Below are positions 10,279 to 17,833 of a stretch of DNA of 43,312 bases, in pieces. The translations under genes were made by a program, and so were the position numbers. Location: positions 1 through 43,312 of the forward strand of contig JAFPWV010000156.1 in the NCBI GenBank assembly GCA_017412675.1. Direction: 5' to 3'. Origin of the DNA: Clostridia bacterium (GTDB taxonomy: Bacteria > Bacillota > Clostridia > Oscillospirales > CAG-272). Under the pieces are notes generated by a model. It did no database searches, had not been told where the DNA came from, and saw only the letters and a list, made by a program, of their open reading frames with translations. Within the stretch, counting starts at the first letter, position 1, and the number at the start of each line of letters is the position of its first letter.

Positions 10279-10512
10279 TCAGCCGTTGTCTCTCAGATCT
10301 TTGTCAATCGGTTCCGGTTCGATGCGCGGAATGATCTCAAACGGGTCGCCGGCGCCGGAGACCTTTTCGAGATCGTCAAGGGAAAGCGCTTCCACTTCGC
10401 TCAGGGCCTTCTTCGCTTCCTCCACTGCCTTTTCCGCTACGATGACGGCTTCCTTCGCCTTCTGGGCGGCTTCCTTGATCTTCTTCTCGGGGGTTTCTGC
10501 AAGGTTTCTCAT
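10279..10512 (-). CDS. Double-glycine-type secreted peptide precursor (putative signal peptide or RiPP-like)
   Basis: This 77-aa precursor lies directly below two NHLM-type exporter genes. The start at 10512 is chosen for its strong AAGGAG site; an upstream in-frame ATG at 10572 lacks one. Residues 9-42 form an Ala/Lys/Glu-rich amphipathic helix. Residues 43-54 (LSLDDLEKVSGA) match the double-glycine leader pattern: L at -12, D at -8, L at -7, V at -4, G at -2 and A at -1. Cleavage after Ala54 would release residues 55-77, starting GDPFEIIPR and ending DLRDNG. That product has 7 acidic and 3 basic residues and four prolines, with no Cys, Ser, Thr, Trp or Tyr. It therefore cannot form lanthionines, thioether bridges or azoles. 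No modification enzyme is nearby. An acidic peptide is unusual for a bacteriocin, so a pheromone sensed by the divergent kinase is my preferred reading. A secreted substrate or cofactor of the surface protein is an alternative. Confidence 0.75.
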   Translation of the reverse strand: MRNLAETPEKKIKEAAQKAKEAVIVAEKAVEEAKKALSEVEALSLDDLEKVSGAGDPFEIIPRIEPEPIDKDLRDNG

Positions 10513-10568
10513 GTTTTTTCTCCTTTTCGGATAAAATTGATGATGTTGTTTATGCAGCCGTTCCGTCA

Positions 10569-12752
10569 TCATGAGGGATCCGCCTGCTGTCTTGCCGCGA
10601 GTCCGGCGAAAATGCCGTTCTTCGCGATCAGTTCTTCATACGTCCCGTCTTCGGCGATCCTGCCGTCGGAGAGGACGATGATCCGGTCGCAGTTCCGGAT
10701 GGTGGAAAGCCGGTGTGCGATCAAAATCCGGGTACATTTCAGCGCATCGAGCGCGTCCGAGATCTGCTTTTGCGTCCTGTTGTCCAGAGCGGACGTCGCT
10801 TCGTCGAACATCAGGATGTCCGGGGACGACGCGATCGCCCGCGCGATCATCAGACGCTGCTTCTGTCCGCCGGAGATACCGCCCTGCCCCTCCCCGATGA
10901 TCGTCTTCATCCCGAGAGGCATGGCGCGGATATCGTCGGCGATCCCCGCGATCTGTGCCGCTTCCCACGCGCCTTCGAGGGTCAGGTCGGGAGCGGCGAC
11001 GGCGATGTTCGAGAAGATGTCCCCTTCAAACAGACAGTCGTTCTGCGTCACCGTTCCGATGCGGCGGCGCAGGGACTGGGGATCAAGTTTCGCAAGGTCC
11101 CGCCCGTCGTAGAAGACCGCCCCCCTCTCCGGAACTTCAAATCCCAGGAGGAGACGCATGAGCGTGGATTTCCCGCAGCCAGACTTGCCGACGACGGCAA
11201 TATATTCTCCCGCGCGGATCTTCAGGTTCACGCCGTTCAGGATCCAGGGCGATGCTTCATCGTAGCGGAAGCTCACGCCGGATAGTTCGACCGACCCCGA
11301 CAGCTTCGTCACGCCGGTGCGGTTTTCGGAGATCTCCGGAACGGTTTTCAGGATCGGTTCCGCCATTTCGAGGATCGGCGGTATCTTCGCCGCGCTCTGG
11401 GCCACTGACGCCAGGGCTGCAAACGCGCCGGAGACCATGCCGTAGGCGGTGTTGAACGCGATGTATTCCGACGGGCTGACGCCGGACTTCACCGCCATCC
11501 CGTAGAGCACGATCGTCCCGATCAGGCCGACCGCGGTCATCAGGGCGCCGCCGACCGTCAGGAACAGCGGGGTGTTGTATGTCACGTCCGCCGTCTGCGC
11601 ATACGATTTTGCCCATTTTGCGAACGCGCGCTTCTCCGCTCCCGCCATCCGGATCTTCTGCACGCCGGTGATCAGAGCGTAGCTGATGCCCGCGTCCTCC
11701 GCCTCCTTCTCGTTCTGCATCCTCGACCAGCGCATCCGGATGACCGCGCTCACGGCGGCAATGAGGATCATGGCGAGCAGGACCGCCAGCACGGGAAGGA
11801 CCAGCTCGGGAGCAAAACGGAAGATCTGCGTCATATACAGAAGGGACAGGAGGGCGGACAGACCCGCGGAATAGACGGATCCGATGAGCAGCGAACAGAG
11901 CTTGTTGACCGCACCGAAGCGGTTTGCCAGCTCACCCGAAGAGAATTGTCGGAAAAACCGCACGGGCAGGGTGAGCAGCCGTACCATCATCGCCGATTCG
12001 AGGGACAGCGAGGTCTTCATCCATATCCGCTGGACGCCGAGTTCGCGCGCCACCCGGAACAGCAGCGCCGACGTATGCGCCGCCAGGAGGAAGACGCCCG
12101 CGCCGACGAGCATCGGGACCTTCCCGCTCTCATAGACGAATCCGGTCATCGCGTGCGTCACGGCCGGCAGAAGCAGTCCCACCAGCGATACGGCCGCCGT
12201 CAGGAACACGATGAGCGCGTGATCCCCGGCGGACAGGCAATCCTTCATATACAGGAACAGATCGGAGACGCCGAGCGCTCTCTGCGGAAGGGGACGGTAG
12301 AAGCAGAGCGCGTCCTCGCGGAAGCATTCCTCCGTTTTCCGCTTCACCAGCGTCCATCTGCCGCTCTCCGGATCCCGGACCCGGTACCCGCCGAAACGCC
12401 CCGGAAGGATCGCCGCGGCCGTTCCGTCGTCTTTGCGGTATCCGAGCATCGGGCCGTATGCCTCCCGGTGCCATCCCCGCTCCAGTCTGACCGCTCGCTG
12501 CATGATCCCGTGAGGGCGGAGACAGTATTCCATCCGTTCCTCCGCGTCCCGGATGCTGTCGGGAACGGCTGCGGGTTTGAGCCGATAGTATTTCAGGATA
12601 TCGTCCAGGGCGGCCCGCTGGGATTCGTCCCGGTCCTGCATCCCGGCCCTCTTTTTCCCGAGGACGACAGATGCCATATCCAGAAGAGCATCCTCGAAGA
12701 GCTCCTGATCGTTCGCCTTTCTTTGGCAGATCTGTTCGTCAAACCAACCCAT
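10569..12752 (-). CDS. NHLM-type peptide export ABC transporter (permease plus ATPase, no peptidase)
   Basis: This 727-aa half-transporter has an N-terminal cytosolic region of about 170 residues without a C39 protease motif. A six-helix exporter permease spans about 180-450, and the ATPase follows from about 485. The ATPase shows Walker A GKSGCGKST, signature ISGGQKQR, Walker B ILMFDEAT and the H-loop IAHRLST, all intact. Length and layout fit the second ABC subunit of nitrile-hydratase-leader microcin (NHLM) systems, which works with a peptidase-carrying partner. It starts 10 bases after the partner gene with AGGAGG, so translational coupling is likely, and ends 56 bases before the precursor peptide. 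The N-terminal region probably contacts the leader or partner; that is inferred from family layout, not from motifs. Confidence 0.85.
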   Translation of the reverse strand: MGWFDEQICQRKANDQELFEDALLDMASVVLGKKRAGMQDRDESQRAALDDILKYYRLKPAAVPDSIRDAEERMEYCLRPHGIMQRAVRLERGWHREAYGPMLGYRKDDGTAAAILPGRFGGYRVRDPESGRWTLVKRKTEECFREDALCFYRPLPQRALGVSDLFLYMKDCLSAGDHALIVFLTAAVSLVGLLLPAVTHAMTGFVYESGKVPMLVGAGVFLLAAHTSALLFRVARELGVQRIWMKTSLSLESAMMVRLLTLPVRFFRQFSSGELANRFGAVNKLCSLLIGSVYSAGLSALLSLLYMTQIFRFAPELVLPVLAVLLAMILIAAVSAVIRMRWSRMQNEKEAEDAGISYALITGVQKIRMAGAEKRAFAKWAKSYAQTADVTYNTPLFLTVGGALMTAVGLIGTIVLYGMAVKSGVSPSEYIAFNTAYGMVSGAFAALASVAQSAAKIPPILEMAEPILKTVPEISENRTGVTKLSGSVELSGVSFRYDEASPWILNGVNLKIRAGEYIAVVGKSGCGKSTLMRLLLGFEVPERGAVFYDGRDLAKLDPQSLRRRIGTVTQNDCLFEGDIFSNIAVAAPDLTLEGAWEAAQIAGIADDIRAMPLGMKTIIGEGQGGISGGQKQRLMIARAIASSPDILMFDEATSALDNRTQKQISDALDALKCTRILIAHRLSTIRNCDRIIVLSDGRIAEDGTYEELIAKNGIFAGLAARQQADPS

Positions 12753-12762
12753 TTCCGCCTCC

Positions 12763-14937
12763 TCAGTCGCGTGCGATCAGATCGGCATAAACGCCGCCCT
12801 TCGCCATCAGTTCCGCATATGTCCCGCGCTCCGCGACCCGTCCCCGATCCAGAACGATGATCTCGTCGCAGTCGCGGACGGTGGACAGCCGGTGCGCGAT
12901 CACGATGCAGGTGATCCCGCGGTCCTTCACCGCATTAACCAGCTCATATTCCGTCGCGGTGTCAAGGGCGGAGGTCGCTTCGTCGAGGATCAGGACGGAA
13001 GGATCCTGCGCCAGCACACGCGCGATCTCGATGCGCTGCCTCTGACCGCCGGAGAAATCGCGGCCGCCTTCTTCAATCTTCCCGTAAAATCCGCCGTCAC
13101 GCGCCATGATGTCGTCGTAGATCTGCGCGTCGCGGGTGGCGAGGATTATCTCAAAATCCTCGATCGTGTCGTCCCACATCCGGATGTTGTCGGCGATCGT
13201 CCCCTCGAAGAGCGTGATCTCCTGATCCACCACGGCGACGGAGCCGGTGAAGACTGCCCGGTCGATGGCGCAAATCGGTCTGCCGTCGTAAAGGATCTCC
13301 CCGCTCCAGGGCTGATACAGTCCCGCAAGCAGGCGAGCCAGCGTCGATTTCCCGCACCCGGACGCGCCGACAAAAGCCACCCGGCTGCCGGGCTTCATGG
13401 ACAGGGAAAAATCCTCGATCAAGGGGGGATCCAGGCGGGAATAGCCGAACGTCACATGCTTCATCTCGACCGTGCCGCCGAGCTTCGCGTAATCGCCTTC
13501 CTCCTCGGCGCACGAGAGAGCCGGATCCTCCGGATACTGCATCACGTCTTCCACGCGCTCCATCCCGCTCCGCATCTCCCCGATGGTCTGACCCGCGGAG
13601 ATCAGCGTATCCGCAGGGACGGTAAAGGCAGACAGAAAGCCCTGAAAGGACAGGATCATACCGAGGGTGAACCGTCCCCGCATCGCCAGCCACACGCCGA
13701 GCGTGAGCACCGCCGCAGAGGCTGCCGCGTTCAGAAAGGCCGGGATCATGCCGAGATAGCAGTTCAGGCGGATGTATTTCCGGTTCTGCGCGTGGACGGA
13801 GGCCTGATACCCCGCCCATTTGCGGAAGAAGCCGCGCTCCGCGCCGTTGGCCTTGATCGTCTCCGCCATCCGGATCCCGGACACGGTCGCCGCCGCAAGC
13901 TGCCCGGAGTCCCGCATCCGGACCCGGGTGATGTTGATGCGTTTTTTCGAGATCATCCGGGAGACCGCCGTATTGAGCAGAACCGAGGCAAGGCCCACCA
14001 GCGCAAGCAGGACGCTGTAACGGAGCATGACGGCCAGATAAAAGACGATCATGACCGTGTTGACCGCAAGAGGCGCCAGCGTATGGATCAGCGTTCCCGC
14101 GATCTCCGCATTGATCTCCTGACGGGAAAGGACGTCCCCCGCGAGCCGCTCGGAGAAGAAGGTCATCGGCAGTCGGAGCACCTTCCACATATAGGAGCTG
14201 TTCCCAACAGCCGCCAGTCTGCCGTTGAGCTTCAATGCCCAGATCGAACGGATCCACGCGACAGCGGTTTCGAGGATCGCCGAAGCGCCGAGAAGAGCCA
14301 GGAACGGCATCAGCAGTTCCCTGTTCTCTCCGGTCAGCATCCGGTCCAGAAAGAAGCGGGAATAGGCGGGGTTGAGGATCCCGAACAGCGATCCCGCGGC
14401 AGCAGCCAGCGCTGCGAACAGAACGAACGCGCCTTCTCCGCGAAGCCTCTCCGCGGCAAAGCCGATCATGCTCTTCCTTTTCCCGGAGGGTACGAAGTCT
14501 TTGCCGGGCTCGATCGTCAGGACGACGCCGGTAAAGAAGCGTTCGACCTCTTCGATCGGCACGCGGAGCTCTCCCCGCGCAGGATCGTTGAGATACGCAT
14601 GACCGCCGCGGAACCCGCAGAGCACCACGAAATGGCTCATGTCCCAGTGGAGGATGCAGGGAACGCCGATTTCCGAACGCAGCGCATCCGTTGTGCATCG
14701 GAAGCCGCGCGCTGTAAAGCCGTAGCTTTTCGCTGCCGCCAGAAGGTTTTTGGCGTTTGCGCCTCTGCGCGATACGCCGCAGTCATGCCGGGCTTCTTCC
14801 AGTGTGACCCATTTCCCGTAATATGCCGCCACCATGCAAAGACACGCCGCGCCGCATTCCGCCGCTTCCATCTGCATCACGACCGGGACTTTCGCGACAC
14901 CCCGTTTCAGGGGCTTTTCCCGTATCTGTCTTTCCAT
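12763..14937 (-). CDS. C39-peptidase ABC exporter that cleaves double-glycine leaders (NHLM/bacteriocin type)
   Basis: This 724-aa bifunctional exporter opens with a C39 cysteine-protease domain. Gln22 sits six residues before the catalytic Cys28 in AAECGAACL, His102 lies in DMSHFVVLCGF and Asp118 in LNDPARG, so the triad is complete. A transmembrane exporter domain (about 165-460) and an ATPase follow, with Walker A GASGCGKST, signature FSGGQRQR, Walker B VLILDEATSALD and H-loop IAHRLST. Family knowledge says such proteins cut the leader after GG or GA while exporting the peptide. The GA site in the 77-aa precursor downstream is the obvious substrate. The gene begins 9 bases after the secretion-protein gene with GAGGGAG ahead of the ATG. 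I expect an assembly with the adjacent ABC protein and the HlyD-like subunit. Confidence 0.9.
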   Translation of the reverse strand: MERQIREKPLKRGVAKVPVVMQMEAAECGAACLCMVAAYYGKWVTLEEARHDCGVSRRGANAKNLLAAAKSYGFTARGFRCTTDALRSEIGVPCILHWDMSHFVVLCGFRGGHAYLNDPARGELRVPIEEVERFFTGVVLTIEPGKDFVPSGKRKSMIGFAAERLRGEGAFVLFAALAAAAGSLFGILNPAYSRFFLDRMLTGENRELLMPFLALLGASAILETAVAWIRSIWALKLNGRLAAVGNSSYMWKVLRLPMTFFSERLAGDVLSRQEINAEIAGTLIHTLAPLAVNTVMIVFYLAVMLRYSVLLALVGLASVLLNTAVSRMISKKRINITRVRMRDSGQLAAATVSGIRMAETIKANGAERGFFRKWAGYQASVHAQNRKYIRLNCYLGMIPAFLNAAASAAVLTLGVWLAMRGRFTLGMILSFQGFLSAFTVPADTLISAGQTIGEMRSGMERVEDVMQYPEDPALSCAEEEGDYAKLGGTVEMKHVTFGYSRLDPPLIEDFSLSMKPGSRVAFVGASGCGKSTLARLLAGLYQPWSGEILYDGRPICAIDRAVFTGSVAVVDQEITLFEGTIADNIRMWDDTIEDFEIILATRDAQIYDDIMARDGGFYGKIEEGGRDFSGGQRQRIEIARVLAQDPSVLILDEATSALDTATEYELVNAVKDRGITCIVIAHRLSTVRDCDEIIVLDRGRVAERGTYAELMAKGGVYADLIARD

Positions 14938-14946
14938 CGCGCTCCC

Positions 14947-15366
14947 TCAGTTGAACAGCAGCTTCAGGATCTGCGTTCGCCGGTAATTCACCCGGACCGC
15001 GTATTCCCCGTCGGCGAGCGTGGTGTCCGCCAGCGCGAACAGGATGCCGTCTGCGTCCCTGCCGATGCTGACGATGGGGAACGATGCCCCTCCGGCCGTC
15101 ACGTCCATGCCGGGCGTCACACGGATCGCGTCGTTCTCGTCGTCAAAGTGCACGGTCATGACGCCGTTTTCCACCTGCGCGGTCCCGTCGGCGAAGCTGT
15201 CAATATAGGCAAAGGAGGCCCAGATGAAAAAGCCGATCAGCAAAACGAGCACCGCTGCGAGAATGAGCCATGCCGGAAGATCGGCGACGCGCAGGATCTC
15301 CCCGAGCTGTCCCGGGGAATCGATGCGTTCCGATCCCTTCTTCTGAACCAGAGGTTCCCGCTCCAT
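14947..15366 (-). CDS. Short HlyD/NHLM-like secretion protein
   Basis: The 139-aa protein has a cytosolic N-terminus (SPGQLGEILRVADLPAWL), one transmembrane helix at about 35-57 and a small extracellular beta-rich tail with VTPGMDVTAGG. The segment before and through the helix resembles the N-terminus of NHLM bacteriocin secretion proteins (HlyD family). I chose the ATG at 15366 because GGGAGG precedes it by 8 bases; the further ATG at 15444 has no ribosome binding site. Typical HlyD members exceed 250 residues and have a coiled-coil hairpin and two lipoyl halves. Here the coiled coil is missing and only a minimal barrel remains. It is the first gene of the exporter operon. It may be a reduced adaptor suited to a single-membrane cell, or a truncated one. 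Confidence 0.65.
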   Translation of the reverse strand: MEREPLVQKKGSERIDSPGQLGEILRVADLPAWLILAAVLVLLIGFFIWASFAYIDSFADGTAQVENGVMTVHFDDENDAIRVTPGMDVTAGGASFPIVSIGRDADGILFALADTTLADGEYAVRVNYRRTQILKLLFN

Positions 15367-15470
15367 TGTCCGATCCTCCCATGCCTCAACTGTCGGGCGG
15401 AAAAGCGTATAGATTGCTCTCGCTTTCCCTTTCCGCTCCGGCATCAGTTTTCAATAACTGATAATGATAT

Positions 15471-15499
15471 ATTATATATGCCCGCAAAAAACGCCGCAA
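15471..15499 (-). promoter_or_regulatory. Promoter of the peptide-export operon
   Basis: Read on the minus strand, a -35 TTGCGG (15499-15494) and a -10 TATAAT (15476-15471) are separated by 17 bases. The -10 is perfect and the -35 matches at the TTG core. Initiation near 15464 would give a leader of roughly 100 bases before the secretion-protein ATG. The direct repeats at 15509-15549 begin 10 bases upstream of this -35, a usual position for an activator. Confidence 0.6.
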
Positions 15500-15508
15500 G
15501 CATTTTGG

Positions 15509-15549
15509 GAAAATCGGCCAATCCGAGGTGAAAATCGGCGAAAACTGGC
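15509..15549. promoter_or_regulatory. Three direct repeats between divergent operons, candidate LytTR operator
   Basis: GAAAATCGGC occurs exactly at 15509-15518 and 15530-15539, 21 bases apart, or two helical turns. A third copy, GAAAACTGGC, abuts at 15540-15549. LytTR regulators such as AgrA, ComE and VirR bind paired direct repeats spaced about two turns apart. On the minus strand the third copy reads GCCAGTTTTC, which resembles the CAGTT core of known LytTR sites. The repeats sit upstream of both promoters, next to the gene for a LytTR regulator. Assignment of the binding protein is inference. Confidence 0.6.
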
Positions 15550-15578
15550 TGTAAATTGCAGCGGAAATATGGTATAAT
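15550..15578 (+). promoter_or_regulatory. Promoter of the LytTR two-component operon
   Basis: An extended -10, TGGTATAAT, ends at 15578 (TATAAT at 15573-15578), 42 bases before the response-regulator ATG. The -35 position 17 bases upstream holds TGTAAA, a poor match. The direct repeats stop exactly where the -35 would begin. A weak -35 with repeats abutting it is typical of an activator-dependent or autoregulated promoter. Confidence 0.6.
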
Positions 15579-15620
15579 GATAATATTGAAATATCCGTAC
15601 TATGTGAGGGGACGCATGCC

Positions 15621-16364
15621 ATGCTCATTGCTTTGGTAGACGACACGGCAAACGACCGCCGCTGTCTGGAACAGATCCTGAGAGAGTATGACGCGATCCA
15701 CCGCATCGGCATGAGCTTCTGCCATTACGACAGCGGGGAGGCGTTTCTGCGCGATTTCCAGCCCTTCCGATTCGCCGTGGTTTTCATGGACGTCTACATG
15801 AGCGGCATGAGCGGCGTCGAAACGTCGGAGAAACTCAGAGAAAAAGACGCCGACACGATCCTCGTCTTCCTGACCACCAGCGATGAGCATCGCGCCGACG
15901 CGTTTTCCGTTTTTGCCTCTGCCTATCTGTCAAAGCCCTGCGCATCCGATCAGGTCTACCGCGTGCTCGACCACATATTCCGTCTCAATACCGAAAGCGA
16001 AGGCCGTTTCTCGTTTTCCTTCGACCGGAAAGACTACAGCCTCCGATTCTCGGAAATCGTATCGCTGGAAACGAGCGGCAACTACCTCGCCGTCACGGAC
16101 ACCAGCGGAAACGTATTCCGGACACGCATGACCTTCTCCGCGGCGGAAAGCCGTCTGGACAGCCGGTTCCTCACGCTCATGAAGGGGATCATCGTCAACA
16201 TGGATCACATCTCCAATATGTCGGAAATGCTCTGCCTGATGAAGAGCGGCGCGTCGTTTCCTCTTCATGTCAAGAACCAGAAGGACCTCAGGCAGAAATG
16301 GCTGAATTACAAATTTGCGAAGATCCGGGAAGAAACGGCATCGGAGGATTCTCATGTACATTGA
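15621..16364 (+). CDS. LytTR-family response regulator (AgrA/ComE-like)
   Basis: The 247-aa protein has a CheY-like receiver with acidic pair Asp7/Asp8, phospho-acceptor Asp57 in FMDVYM and Lys105 in YLSKP, so it should be phosphorylatable. Residues from about 130 form a LytTR DNA-binding domain (SLETSGNYLAVTDTSGNVF, then LTLMKGIIVNMDHI). Family members bind paired direct repeats and typically control bacteriocin, competence or virulence genes in response to peptides. The start at 15621 follows GAGGGG. The gene overlaps the kinase gene by 11 bases. Its location across a repeat-bearing intergenic region from the exporter operon suggests that this operon and itself are targets. Confidence 0.88.
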   Translation: MLIALVDDTANDRRCLEQILREYDAIHRIGMSFCHYDSGEAFLRDFQPFRFAVVFMDVYMSGMSGVETSEKLREKDADTILVFLTTSDEHRADAFSVFASAYLSKPCASDQVYRVLDHIFRLNTESEGRFSFSFDRKDYSLRFSEIVSLETSGNYLAVTDTSGNVFRTRMTFSAAESRLDSRFLTLMKGIIVNMDHISNMSEMLCLMKSGASFPLHVKNQKDLRQKWLNYKFAKIREETASEDSHVH

Positions 16365-17658
16365 TTGTCTGCTGTCCTATCTCGTCACCGTTCCCTCCGC
16401 CGTGCTGTGCTTTTTCCCGATGAAGGATCAGCTAAAATACAGCCGCCGGAAAACCCTGCTGATCGCCGGGACGGTGGGGTTCGTCACGCTTGCCGTCTCG
16501 TCGTTCCTGATATGGCGGTATCAGCTGTATGCCAACGATCTGCTTGTCCCGATCCTTTCGATTTTCTTTGTCTCCTATCAGTTCTGTCTCAATGCCAAGC
16601 CCTGGAAGTCGCTGGCCGTGTTCAGCGCAGCCGTCGCCCTGATGTCGATCATCGGCAATATGGCGGCCTGCTTCGATTCCTACCTGCAATTCACAGCCGG
16701 AACGGAGAGCGGTTCGCGCGCCTCGATGATCTTCCAGCTGATCGTGAGCACGGTGGTCACCCTGCTCCTCGCAAAGCCGTACCGGGAACGCGGAAGCATG
16801 ATCGTCAACCGGACCGAGCAGCCTCGCGTCTGGTACACGACGCTGCTGTTCTCCGCCGCGGTGTTTGCCGTCAACATGCTGCTTCTTCCGATCGAACGCG
16901 AAAAAGCCTATGAAGAAATTCGCATCCTGTATCTGGAGCTCATCCTCATCGCGCTGCTGTTCCTGTGGCTGCTCATGCAGATCATCTTCTATTTCATCGT
17001 CTCCGGCCTTCTGAGCATGGCGGACACGGAAAAGCGAAACCGGTTTCTCGAGATGCAGCAGATGCAGTTCGCCTCCCAGCAGCGGTACATGAAGGATTCG
17101 GAGAAGGTCCGCCACGATTTTCGGCACAGCATCCGGACGCTGGCAGAGCTCTATGATTCCGGCAACATGGACGCGGTGGGAAAATACCTGCACGAATACA
17201 TCGAGGCGATGCCCGTCAGCGAGATCACGCCGTACTGCGAGAACACCGCGGTCAACGCCATCCTGAATTATTACGCGCACGTTGCTCAGCAGAACGGGAT
17301 CGACTTTACGCTGAAGATCCGTCTGCCCGCCGGTCTCGCGGTATCCGACATGGACCTGTGCAACATGATCGGGAATATTCTCGAAAACGCGGTCATTGCC
17401 TGCCAGAAGGCGGAAGAGCGGACGATCCAGCTTTCCGTGATTGCGGAGGAGAACGCGCAGCTTTTCATCGTGGTCGTCAACGCCTTCGACGGCAAGGTGC
17501 GCATGAAGGACGGACGCTATCTCTCCACGGACCGCGACGGGAATGGGATCGGTCTCTCCTCCGTCATATCGACCGCGGAATCCTACGGCGGCGTCGCGCA
17601 GTTTTCTCATGAAGGAAAGCGCTTTTTCAGCAACGTGGCGATCCCGCTCCAGAGCTGA
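16354..17658 (+). CDS. AgrC/ComD-like GHKL sensor histidine kinase
   Basis: The 434-aa protein begins with six to seven transmembrane helices over about 215 residues, with no large extracellular domain. This is the layout of peptide-pheromone receptors of the HPK10 type. A coiled linker leads to the H-box VRHDFRHS with His254 as likely phospho-site. The GHKL ATPase follows with N-box IGNILENAV (Asn345) and G-box DGNGIGLSS. The start at 16354 has GGAGG upstream and lies inside the end of the regulator gene. I infer that its ligand is the acidic peptide exported by the divergent operon, since no other candidate pheromone is seen. The kinase may instead sense an outside cue. Confidence 0.85.
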   Translation: MYIDCLLSYLVTVPSAVLCFFPMKDQLKYSRRKTLLIAGTVGFVTLAVSSFLIWRYQLYANDLLVPILSIFFVSYQFCLNAKPWKSLAVFSAAVALMSIIGNMAACFDSYLQFTAGTESGSRASMIFQLIVSTVVTLLLAKPYRERGSMIVNRTEQPRVWYTTLLFSAAVFAVNMLLLPIEREKAYEEIRILYLELILIALLFLWLLMQIIFYFIVSGLLSMADTEKRNRFLEMQQMQFASQQRYMKDSEKVRHDFRHSIRTLAELYDSGNMDAVGKYLHEYIEAMPVSEITPYCENTAVNAILNYYAHVAQQNGIDFTLKIRLPAGLAVSDMDLCNMIGNILENAVIACQKAEERTIQLSVIAEENAQLFIVVVNAFDGKVRMKDGRYLSTDRDGNGIGLSSVISTAESYGGVAQFSHEGKRFFSNVAIPLQS

Positions 17659-17833
17659 CGGGACGTGCCGGACCCATGCCCGCAGACGTTCGGTTCCCTG
17701 TTCCGCTCATTCACATATTGTTTAATCTGATCGATGTATTCTGAAGCCGTCAGACGGCATCCGAAGCGCACGGGAAGCCCGCGGACGGAATCGGCGCGAA
17801 AACGTCGAGATGCCGACGAAAGGACATAAGAAT

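Noticed and set aside
7269..10334. Open frame of 1021 codons on the plus strand
   Set aside because: It is a shadow of the N-terminal half of the surface protein and also overlaps the precursor peptide. There is no start signal.
10279..10512. Precursor as a lanthipeptide or ranthipeptide
   Set aside because: The predicted core has no Cys, Ser or Thr, and no LanM, radical SAM or cyclodehydratase gene is in the window.
12892..15531. Open frame of 879 codons on the plus strand
   Set aside because: It is antisense to the C39 exporter and secretion-protein genes, whose catalytic motifs are complete on the other strand.
15509..15549. Direct repeats as a CRISPR array
   Set aside because: The repeats are only 10 bases, the unit count is three, and spacing is 21 and 10 bases with no cas genes. 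They fit a regulator site.
17746..17758. GCCGTC-A-GACGGC palindrome before the MATE gene
   Set aside because: A one-base loop cannot fold as a hairpin, there is no T tract, and such a short GC palindrome is expected by chance.
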